This document shows, piece after piece, positions 26,734 through 33,407 of a stretch of 50,011 nucleotides of DNA. How positions within the stretch are numbered: position 1 is the first letter of the stretch; every line of letters begins with the position of its first letter. The position numbers were made by a program, and so were the translations under genes. The DNA comes from Fidelibacterota bacterium. GTDB taxonomy: Bacteria > Fidelibacterota > Marinisomatia > Marinisomatales > UBA1611. The notes under the pieces were generated by a model that ran no database searches, was not told the origin of the DNA, and saw only the letters and a program-made list of their open reading frames with translations. The stretch covers positions 17,426-67,436 of the forward strand of contig PBFM01000023.1 in the NCBI GenBank assembly GCA_002718655.1, read 5' to 3'.

Positions 26734-27029
26734 AACCTTTTTAAAAATTCATAAGAAAATATTCCATCTTTATGCTGGTCTTTCCAAAATGGTCTTATGG
26801 CATAGTAGCCAACTGGTTGAATTCCCGTAATGACATAGCTATCCTCATTTAGAATCTGTTCAGGCCCTTTATAAATATTGCCAAACACATCAGTTTCTCC
26901 TGAACAGTGGGCACAAGGGCAGGAGTTTCTTAAATTTTTTAAGCTAAGTACATTTTCAGAACTATCATTCCATTTTAATAGAATCATATCATTTAATATT
27001 TCATAGTTCTCAAGTTCTAAGGATTTCAT
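26709..27029 (-). CDS. DUF971 (gamma-butyrobetaine hydroxylase N-terminal-like) protein
   Basis: 106 residues. This small domain is found alone in many bacteria, fused to Mrp/ApbC ATPases, or at the N-terminus of gamma-butyrobetaine hydroxylases. The putative zinc cluster is C37, C39 and C42 (SCPCAHCSGE). The conserved tail is GYYAIRPFWKDQHKDGIFSY. A role in Fe-S protein assembly has been suggested for the family but is not established. It overlaps both neighbours (4 bp and 25 bp). No functional link with the secreted hydrolases downstream is obvious. Confidence 0.88.
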   Translation of the reverse strand: MKSLELENYEILNDMILLKWNDSSENVLSLKNLRNSCPCAHCSGETDVFGNIYKGPEQILNEDSYVITGIQPVGYYAIRPFWKDQHKDGIFSYEFLKRLCDKYDKT

Positions 27030-27940
27030 TTTACAAGAAGAATTTTTCTGGTTATCACTTGATTAGTTGTTTCTAGGACTGAAAAATATACACCACTTGG
27101 ATTTTTTTGGGAATCCCAAATAAATGATTTGATGCCTTTTTCAAGTGGTCCAATGAAAATAGATTCTAAAAGCCTACCTTTTATGTCATAGATGAATAAC
27201 GACAAATCTTCTATTTGCTTTGTGATGGATACTTCTATTTTTATTTGCGAATTGAATGGGTTTGGGTATGTGCGATAGCTCAGAATTTTGTCATCAAATA
27301 TTTCTTTTTTTCTAACTGTTAGTTCCTCTAGAATTGGATTATAAAATTCAAATTCTGCATCATTAATTGTTATGGTGTGTGGTGGAAAATAAAATGCAGG
27401 TTTAATCATTACAGTATTAAAAGTACCAAGTATTAGCGTATCATTTATTTCAAATATTTCTAGTTCTCCTGATAGACCCAAATAAATATCATTGGAAAGA
27501 GAATCAAATATGACTGAAAATACGTCTGTACTATCTCCCTCCGAAGATGTGTCAGTAAAAGCATCGAATAATTCAATTACAAAACTAGAATCAAGCCCGG
27601 GCATGAAAATTAGAAGTGTTTCCAGACTTGTGGGATTTTCCTCATCTCCCTCTCCTGGAATACTCCAAGTCCTAGGCAACATCGGAGATGTTGTATCTCG
27701 TATTATTGCAAGGAAGAGATCAAATTCATTATTTTCCTGTTCACTTATTGATGCGATGAAAAGTGTTGATGTATCAGCTATGTTTTGATTAAAGCTGATG
27801 CCAGATGAAATGGAGTCCTGCGTGAGTGAATTAAAGTATCCATCTTCTGTACCATCATAATTAAATACAACATTACCATTATAAATGGATTGGGCACTAT
27901 AAATGCTTAATAAAAAGAAAAATATTTTAAATTTTTTCAA
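27026..27940 (-). CDS. Secreted protein with C-terminal YPNPFN-type sorting domain
   Basis: I chose TTG at 27940 (304 residues), because it gives a proper signal peptide, MKKFKIFFFLLSIYSAQS, and avoids overlapping the upstream gene. A GTG at 28018 would add an implausible 26-residue leader. The middle is an acidic, strand-rich secreted domain I do not recognise. The last ~75 residues form the type A sorting/FlgD-like Ig domain: RTYPNPFNSQIKIEV, LSLFIYDIKGRLLES, then NPSGVYFSVLE and a basic terminal strand. Such tails direct proteins through the type IX secretion system in Bacteroidota and are common in Marinimicrobia and related phyla. The cargo function is unknown. Confidence 0.8.
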   Translation of the reverse strand: MKKFKIFFFLLSIYSAQSIYNGNVVFNYDGTEDGYFNSLTQDSISSGISFNQNIADTSTLFIASISEQENNEFDLFLAIIRDTTSPMLPRTWSIPGEGDEENPTSLETLLIFMPGLDSSFVIELFDAFTDTSSEGDSTDVFSVIFDSLSNDIYLGLSGELEIFEINDTLILGTFNTVMIKPAFYFPPHTITINDAEFEFYNPILEELTVRKKEIFDDKILSYRTYPNPFNSQIKIEVSITKQIEDLSLFIYDIKGRLLESIFIGPLEKGIKSFIWDSQKNPSGVYFSVLETTNQVITRKILLVK

Positions 27941-27978
27941 TGAAGATGAAAAAAACTGAAGTATTAATTTAAATTGCG

Positions 27979-28788
27979 TTAAAATTCGTATCCGATAGAA
28001 ACACCCCCATCTATCCACCCTGTTACGCCTTCATCCTTGCTTATTATATTAGTTCGACCAGTAATTCTTACCTCAATAGGAAAATCTTCATCATCTAGTA
28101 AAGCACCCATCGGAATATCAAGACTTCCACCAGCGATGAATCCAGATGTTAATTCGCTTTTGTCATTTTGATATACACCTGTACATGCTGTCAAACTGAT
28201 ACTGGCTTGTCCAATGAAAAAACCAGGGCTTACTCCAAGTTGAAATGCAGGTCCACCAAAATTTTGACCATCAAGATTCCTTTTTTGCTGAAAATTGTAA
28301 TACACAAATTCGGCAATAACATTCATAAAAAAGTCTCCTGCAAAAATTCCAAAAGGAGATCCAATCGATAATCCAAAAAGAAAATTGCTTTTATCAAATG
28401 TTTTAAAAGAGGATGCTTTTAGAATAGGGAATCCTGTGTAAAGATTAATACTCCAATTTGGAACTAAAACATATTCTACTTCGTAGTCATCTTCGACATT
28501 TATGATATTATTTACAGTAGTTTTTGGTTCAATAAGCTCTCCGTTTTGGTAAAAAAACATAACATTATTATTCGCTACAATCACTTTCCCATTTGAAAGT
28601 TTTAGAGAATCTACATTCTCCATCCTAATTTGTTCTGGGAATGTTAACCCAAAAGGGGTAATGGATATTGAAGACTCATCTACGCTACTTAGTTCACCTT
28701 CTATTTTTGTTCCATCGTTAAATATGACAATACTTCCGATTGGAAATAAAAGACTGCTGGTCAATATAAAAGTAAATAAAATCTTCAT
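27979..28788 (-). CDS. Probable outer-membrane beta-barrel protein with N-terminal LSm/SH3-like domain
   Basis: 269 residues with a signal peptide (MKILFTFILTSSLLFPIGS). Residues ~20-75 form a small barrel-like pattern (IVIFNDGTKIEGELSSVDE, then MENVDSLKLSNGKVIV), seen at the start of many FCB-group envelope proteins. The rest has paired strands rich in Gly and aromatics (FGLSIGSPFGIFAGDFFMNV, AFQLGVSPGFFIGQASISL) and ends WIDGGVSIGYEF with a terminal Phe. An AGAGGA ribosome site lies upstream. It is the first gene of the minus-strand run down to the S1/P1 nuclease. The ligand is unknown. Confidence 0.75.
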   Translation of the reverse strand: MKILFTFILTSSLLFPIGSIVIFNDGTKIEGELSSVDESSISITPFGLTFPEQIRMENVDSLKLSNGKVIVANNNVMFFYQNGELIEPKTTVNNIINVEDDYEVEYVLVPNWSINLYTGFPILKASSFKTFDKSNFLFGLSIGSPFGIFAGDFFMNVIAEFVYYNFQQKRNLDGQNFGGPAFQLGVSPGFFIGQASISLTACTGVYQNDKSELTSGFIAGGSLDIPMGALLDDEDFPIEVRITGRTNIISKDEGVTGWIDGGVSIGYEF

Positions 28789-28903
28789 TATAAAGTTCCT
28801 CTGGTTATAGTGGAAAATACTTCAAATTAAGTAGTTAAACAAAAATACAAAGAGATAACTCAAATTTGAAAGAATCAAAAGTCAAAGTTGCAATGAATTT
28901 TTA

Positions 28904-28979
28904 TGGTGGGCCCACAGGGATTCGAACCCCGAACCAACAGATTATGAGTCTGCTGCTCTAACCGTTGAGCTATGGGCCC
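28904..28979 (-). tRNA. tRNA with CAU anticodon (elongator Met or Ile2)
   Basis: On the minus strand the cloverleaf is complete: acceptor GGGCCCA paired with TGGGCCC, D-arm TAGCTCAACGGTTAGAGCA, anticodon stem-loop CAGACTCATAATCTG with CAT at 28944-28946, T-arm GGTTCGAATCC, discriminator A and an encoded CCA. The G1-C72 pair and the anticodon stem lacking three G-C pairs rule out initiator tRNA. CAU elongators are either Met or, if C34 is changed to lysidine by TilS, the AUA-reading Ile2. The D-arm and acceptor resemble Ile2 tRNAs somewhat more, but I cannot decide. Confidence 0.95.
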
Positions 28980-29152
28980 ATAAAGTTACTTTATGTAAGT
29001 GAGAGGGTCGCAAATGTACCTCTGATATCATTTTGTAGCAACCAGTTCACTAAGTCTTATTCGCACTATTAGAGAAATTATTATTCAATTATATCAATAA
29101 TGATTATTTTAATTTTTATTTGAACAATGTGATATAAAATTGACATTAAGAT

Positions 29153-29896
29153 ATGACCTTCAAAAAATCAAATGAAAAAACCCATGTCTGCATAGGTATT
29201 AACAATTCCATATCGCTATTAGAGTCAAATCGTTTTTTCATCATGAGTGTTGACATAATGGAGGGTAGTCTGGCTCATAAAGAAAAAAAGATAATTGGTT
29301 CACAATACTTTAATCATATATCAATTTTAAAAAAAACAGATTTTTATAACTCATATCCTGGTAAGCGAACTCAAGGCATTGTTGTCAAGTTTAAAGGTAA
29401 ATTAACCTTGGACTCTTTGCCTAGGTATGATTATCCAGGAGACATTTGCATTTTAGCTTTAGACCGTATTGAAGACCCTCAAAATCTTGGCCAAATAATT
29501 AGAACTGCTGAATGTGCAGGCATTGATGGTATAGTTATTCCAAGGCATAATTCTACTACTGTTACTGAAACAGTAATTCAAGTAAGTCAAGGTGCGTTTG
29601 TTAATATTCCTATTTATGAAATAACTAATTTGAATCAGCTATTTTTAAAATTAAAAAAGAACGGATTTTGGATAATAGGTATCGAAAATAGCGTTGATGC
29701 TAAGCAGTGGCATGAAATAAACTATAGGGATAAAACTGTCATTGTTGTAGGCAGTGAGGGATATGGTATCAGAAAGAAAATTTTGGAAAACTGCGATTTT
29801 GTCTCCACAATTCCAATGCAGGGAAAATCTAGTTCGTTAAATGTAAGTGCTACAGTTTCTGCAATATTATTTGAACGACTTAGACAAATACAGTAA
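29153..29896 (+). CDS. rlmB: SpoU/TrmH-family RNA 2'-O-methyltransferase (RlmB-like)
   Basis: 247 residues of the trefoil-knot SPOUT superfamily. Motif 1 is RIEDPQNLGQIIRTAECAG with the catalytic Asn/Arg, motif 2 VVGSEGYGIRKK, and motif 3 IPMQGKSSSLNVSATVSA. A ~75-residue N-terminal substrate-binding domain precedes them, the arrangement of RlmB (23S rRNA Gm2251). Other 2'-O-methyltransferases of the same layout are possible, so the symbol is provisional. The upstream 173 bp hold only the tRNA promoter side and nothing else I can see. It is followed 9 bp later by the class IV aminotransferase. Confidence 0.88.
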   Translation: MTFKKSNEKTHVCIGINNSISLLESNRFFIMSVDIMEGSLAHKEKKIIGSQYFNHISILKKTDFYNSYPGKRTQGIVVKFKGKLTLDSLPRYDYPGDICILALDRIEDPQNLGQIIRTAECAGIDGIVIPRHNSTTVTETVIQVSQGAFVNIPIYEITNLNQLFLKLKKNGFWIIGIENSVDAKQWHEINYRDKTVIVVGSEGYGIRKKILENCDFVSTIPMQGKSSSLNVSATVSAILFERLRQIQ

Positions 29897-29905
29897 ACAC
29901 AGACT

Positions 29906-30817
29906 ATGCCATCAACACACGACTATATCATAGACAAAAGGAATGAAAATATTCAGATATACATTAATGGTGAATTTTTTCATCGTTTGAAAGCTAAAAT
30001 TTCTGTTTTAGATAGTGGCTACTTATTAGGAGATGGTGTTTGGGAGGGTATACGTTTACATAAGGGAACTTTAATTCATTTAAATAAGCACTTGGATAGA
30101 CTTTATGATGGGGCTAAATCCATTGCAATGAATATTCATAAATCAAAAGAAGAAATAAAACTTGCGATTATTGAAACTCTCAAAATAAATGGAATGGTTT
30201 CAGATGTGCATATTCGGTTGATTGTATCACGCGGAATAAAATCAACCCCATACCAGCACCCAAAGGTCACGATTGGGAAGCCAACTATTGTCATAATCCC
30301 AGAGTATAAAATTGCAAGTAAGGAAGTTAAGAATAAAGGTATAACTATCGCGACGGTAGCTACTATCAGAGATAATCGGACACAAGACCCAAGAATTAAT
30401 TCATTGAGTAAGCATAATTGTATATCTGCTTGCATTGAAGCAGAAAAAATGGGAGTAGATGAAGGACTAATGCTTGATTCTAATGGGAATGTATCCACTT
30501 GTAATTCTACAAACTTTTTCATTATTCGTAATAATGAAGTTTGGACCTCCAAGGGGGAATTTTGCTTGAATGGTGTTACCAGAGGCAGTGTGATAGATTT
30601 ATGCCAAAAAAATAAAATTATAATATATGAAAAAAATTTTGGTCTTAAGGATGTTCATAGTGCAGATGAGGTTTTTGTGACAGGGACTTTTGCTGGAATA
30701 ATTCCTGTTACTTCAGTAGATGGAATTAAAATAGGAAATGGCAGGCTTGGAAAGCTAACCAAACATCTTCAAATACTTTATGATTCAGATATAGAAGGGA
30801 AAACCAAAAAACAATGA
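29906..30817 (+). CDS. PLP-dependent class IV aminotransferase (BCAT-like, atypical subfamily)
   Basis: 303 residues of fold-type IV PLP enzymes (branched-chain or D-amino acid aminotransferases, aminodeoxychorismate lyase). The start of the fold is VLDSGYLLGDGVWEGIRLH, the catalytic Lys is K169 in SLSKHNC, and the phosphate-binding region is GVTRGSVIDL. The usual G-x-V-x-E-x-x-x-x-N-x-F motif reads GNVSTCNSTNFF, with Thr where Glu is normal, which marks a separate subfamily. It overlaps the sulfotransferase-like gene by 4 bp (ATGA), and in eukaryotes similar aminotransferase and sulfotransferase-like domains are associated, as I recall. A substrate beyond common branched-chain amino acids is likely. 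Confidence 0.85.
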   Translation: MPSTHDYIIDKRNENIQIYINGEFFHRLKAKISVLDSGYLLGDGVWEGIRLHKGTLIHLNKHLDRLYDGAKSIAMNIHKSKEEIKLAIIETLKINGMVSDVHIRLIVSRGIKSTPYQHPKVTIGKPTIVIIPEYKIASKEVKNKGITIATVATIRDNRTQDPRINSLSKHNCISACIEAEKMGVDEGLMLDSNGNVSTCNSTNFFIIRNNEVWTSKGEFCLNGVTRGSVIDLCQKNKIIIYEKNFGLKDVHSADEVFVTGTFAGIIPVTSVDGIKIGNGRLGKLTKHLQILYDSDIEGKTKKQ

Positions 30818-31545
30818 ATGGAATAACCATTGCTATGTGGTCGGGGCCAAGAAATATATCTACTGCGATGATGAGATCTTTTGAAAATCGGGAAGATACA
30901 GTAGTGTTAGATGAACCATTTTATGCTTACTACTTAAAAAATACAAATTTGGCACACCCTGGCAAAAAAAAGATTATTGCATCCCAAAATAGCAATTGGA
31001 GTGAAGTAGTAAAGATATGTACAAAATCCTTTCCTAATGAGAAAAAGATATGGTATCAAAAACAAATGGCTCAACACATATTAGATGGGGATAGCATAGA
31101 TTGGATTGATGGCTTAAGAAACTGTTTATTAATTCGTAATCCAAAACTTGTAATCAACAGTTATATGAAACAATTTCCCTTAGAAAACATAAACCATTTA
31201 GGATATCCCCAGTTATGTAAAATACTGGACCATCTTGAAAAAAAAAATGGAGAATCACCACCAATTATAGATGCTGATGATCTTTTAAAAAATCCAAAAA
31301 AAATCTTAAAAAAATTATGTCAAAAACTAGAAATCTGTTTTTCATCCAGAATGTTGTCATGGCCAAAAGGAAAGAGAGAATCAGATGGGGTCTGGGCAGA
31401 ACATTGGTATGGACGTGTTGTCCAAACGACAGGCTTTGATTCACATCGTAAGCGAAAAATAAAACTTGATCCTATATTGATTCCAATATATGACTCTTGT
31501 ATGAAGTATTATGAAAAAATGTACAAGAGAAGAATAACCTTATGA
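30814..31545 (+). CDS. Sulfotransferase-like P-loop protein
   Basis: 243 residues. The N-terminal IAMWSGPRNISTAMMRSF matches the 5'-phosphosulfate-binding loop of PAPS-dependent sulfotransferases (pattern W-S-x-P-R-x-x-S-T). LLIRNPKLVINSYMKQF corresponds to the 3'-phosphate-binding region (R-N-P, then Ser). It overlaps the class IV aminotransferase by ATGA and the DUF422 gene by ATGA, so the three form one translational unit. I infer a small-molecule modification, perhaps sulfation of an amino- or hydroxy-compound or a lipid. The substrate is not readable, and PAPS synthesis genes are not in the window. Confidence 0.82.
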   Translation: MNGITIAMWSGPRNISTAMMRSFENREDTVVLDEPFYAYYLKNTNLAHPGKKKIIASQNSNWSEVVKICTKSFPNEKKIWYQKQMAQHILDGDSIDWIDGLRNCLLIRNPKLVINSYMKQFPLENINHLGYPQLCKILDHLEKKNGESPPIIDADDLLKNPKKILKKLCQKLEICFSSRMLSWPKGKRESDGVWAEHWYGRVVQTTGFDSHRKRKIKLDPILIPIYDSCMKYYEKMYKRRITL

Positions 31546-32378
31546 AAATGAATGAATCTTTACTTGTTATATTTGTATTGCTAACAGGATCAGTTCCATT
31601 TTTATATCGTATGGTTCGTCAAGGTTCATTTTCATGGTTTATTAAAAATGATGACCTCCAATATAATGAGAGTTACAAGAGAGCTGAAAAATTACGTTTT
31701 TTTCAGATTATATTAGGTCTTTGTTATTTTATTGTGCACGGTTCAATAATTTGGGAGTGGGTAAACATCTTAATCTTTATGGGATTAGCATTGATTATTG
31801 GTTTTGCAATGGAGATAATAGGTTCTAAAAGTGGCTTGTTATTTGGAGGTAAGTATGAATATGATATTGAAAAATTTCCTGGGCCAATTTTAGAAGGTGT
31901 TCCATTAATTATTCCAATATCTTGGGCAGGATTAACCTATATGGGTTTAAACTTTTGTAGTTTAATTACAGGAGTCCAGATCGGGGAAAATGATTCTCAA
32001 ACAATTTTACTTATCATTATGACCAGTTTATTTGTTACTAGTTTAGACTTGGTTTTAGACCCATTAGCAGTTAATGAAAAGCGTTGGGGTTGGAAACATC
32101 CCGGATCATATTATAAGGTGCCCATATTAAATTTTGCAGGTTGGTTTTTTACGGTTATCGTAATACTATGTTTATATTCGTTGTTTAATAATGAGAAACT
32201 AGTATCTCAGGATATTGATTCATTTCTTAAATATTCACCTGCTTTATTGTTTTCCATTCTTCCATTAATTGCTTCAAGACCGTGTTTCGAAAGAGGATTG
32301 ATTGTCCCAGGTATTATTGGTCTTATGCTTTCATTGGCTTTCACATTACTCCTGATTATAAAACTAATTTATGCTTAA
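31542..32378 (+). CDS. Carotenoid biosynthesis membrane protein (DUF422, CruF-like)
   Basis: 278 residues with about seven membrane helices. The family signature GFAMEIIGSKSGLLFGGKYEY is at about 87-107, followed by GPILEGVPLIIPISWAGL, VTSLDLVLDPLAV and WGWKHPGSYYKVPILNFAGW, all characteristic of DUF422 proteins. Known members (CruF and the bisanhydrobacterioruberin hydratase) add water to the end group of acyclic carotenoids. No other carotenoid gene is present here, so the substrate could come from elsewhere in the genome or the family member may act on another isoprenoid. It ends 2 bp into a strong terminator. Confidence 0.88.
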   Translation: MKMNESLLVIFVLLTGSVPFLYRMVRQGSFSWFIKNDDLQYNESYKRAEKLRFFQIILGLCYFIVHGSIIWEWVNILIFMGLALIIGFAMEIIGSKSGLLFGGKYEYDIEKFPGPILEGVPLIIPISWAGLTYMGLNFCSLITGVQIGENDSQTILLIIMTSLFVTSLDLVLDPLAVNEKRWGWKHPGSYYKVPILNFAGWFFTVIVILCLYSLFNNEKLVSQDIDSFLKYSPALLFSILPLIASRPCFERGLIVPGIIGLMLSLAFTLLLIIKLIYA

Positions 32379-32414
32379 ATAAAAAACGCGTCGAAATGAC
32401 GCGTTTTTTATTTA
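32376..32414 (+). terminator. Rho-independent terminator of the aminotransferase/sulfotransferase/DUF422 operon
   Basis: A hairpin with stem AAAACGCGTC/GACGCGTTTT extended by AAATAA/TTATTT, loop GAAAT, followed by a T-rich tract. It begins in the DUF422 stop codon. The stem is nearly symmetrical, but the next gene on the minus strand ends 200 bp away, so it mainly serves the plus-strand operon. Confidence 0.92.
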
Positions 32415-32418
32415 TTAC

Positions 32419-32477
32419 TGCCGACCTCACAATGTCAGCACTGTGGATTTATTTTGCTGATTTATTGGAGGTCAGCA
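32419..32477. repeat. Nested inverted repeats downstream of the DUF422 terminator
   Basis: Outer arms TGCCGACCTC (32419-32428) and GAGGTCAGCA (32468-32477) pair with one G-T wobble. Inner arms TCAGCA (32435-32440) and TGCTGA (32455-32460) lie within the loop. The segment is 5 bp past the terminator and lies in a 235-bp gap without a gene. It could be a small structured RNA, the 3' structure of a longer transcript, or the remains of a miniature element; no target-site duplication is visible. Confidence 0.5.
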
Positions 32478-32613
32478 AACTACTTGAATTAGACAACTGA
32501 TCACCCCCTTTTTAAAGTTTAGTTAAAAGAAAAATTCCACCATAAAATTTTAATTTAAAAGTAATATATAAGTCAAAAGGAATTGGTGGTTTTTAGTCTA
32601 GCCAGCAATTCAA

Positions 32614-33177
32614 TCATTTTACAGTATGAGTATATTTTTTGGTTTGTTTCTTCTTTTTTAAATTTTTTGATATTCTTTTTATTTCAACCTTTAGCAAATC
32701 TACTTCATCTAAGGAGAGATCTTTTCCATACTGATTCGTGCTCTTTTCCCATCTGTTTGGCCAAGCTTCATATTGGGCAGTTAGTTGCCGTAAGGCATTG
32801 ATTTCTGAAATCTTTTCTTCTATGGCATCATTATCCTTATCTTTCTTGAAAAAGCGCATAAAACCATTCAATATTTTTTTTAATGTTCCTTTTTCTGATG
32901 GAAATAAATCGTTTTTCTTATTTTGATCAAACTCTATGTGTTTGTTTACAATATTTTCGTATTTGTATATTTCATTTAAAAGCGTAGCTCCAGATGTAGA
33001 TGGCTCTATATCCGGAACATATTCAATGTAAGGAAGAAAACTAAGTTTTTTAATAATATAATTTTTAATGCTTAACATTCTTTCATTTATGTTTGGTTTA
33101 GGTTGCTCAATAGTTAAATAAGACCCACAGCTGCTAAATATTAAGCTGATAATAAGAACCGAAAACCTCTTTTTCAT
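32614..33177 (-). CDS. Lipoprotein of unknown function, basic C-terminus
   Basis: 187 residues from the ATG at 33177; an upstream GTG at 33189 is less likely. The signal peptide MKKRFSVLIISLIFSSC ends in lipobox Cys17 (IFSSC). The mature part is helical and highly charged, with a run FKKDKDNDAIEEKISEINALR and a strongly basic tail (KKKKQTKKYTH). No domain is recognised. It is a single gene, divergent from the S9 peptidase at 33408 across 230 bp. The 218-bp spacer (33190-33407) shows no gene, only AT-rich sequence that must hold both promoters. Confidence 0.65.
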   Translation of the reverse strand: MKKRFSVLIISLIFSSCGSYLTIEQPKPNINERMLSIKNYIIKKLSFLPYIEYVPDIEPSTSGATLLNEIYKYENIVNKHIEFDQNKKNDLFPSEKGTLKKILNGFMRFFKKDKDNDAIEEKISEINALRQLTAQYEAWPNRWEKSTNQYGKDLSLDEVDLLKVEIKRISKNLKKKKQTKKYTHTVK

Positions 33178-33407
33178 TTTTAAATGCACTGTCTAGTTTT
33201 AATTAAAAGTATTCTTATTGGTTAAATTTTGTTACGAAATTTTTTAAAAGCTATATGTTGAGTATCTAATGAGCTTTAATATTTAGTTTAATTTAATTAA
33301 AGGCAAAAATAAAAACTGTTCTAATAAATACTTAGATTCAGGTTTAATTATTTACCAAATATAAAAAGGTAAATTGATTTTCAAAAACTAATGAAAAAGA
33401 AACCAGG

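Noticed and set aside
28904-28979. Initiator tRNA-fMet
   Set aside because: A G-C first pair and no run of three G-C pairs in the anticodon stem, so it is an elongator-type CAU tRNA.
30136-30552. 138-residue minus-strand frame
   Set aside because: Antisense of the class IV aminotransferase with all motifs on the plus strand.
32282-32500. 72-residue plus-strand frame crossing the end of the DUF422 gene
   Set aside because: It runs through a strong terminator and the nested inverted repeats and has no plausible composition.
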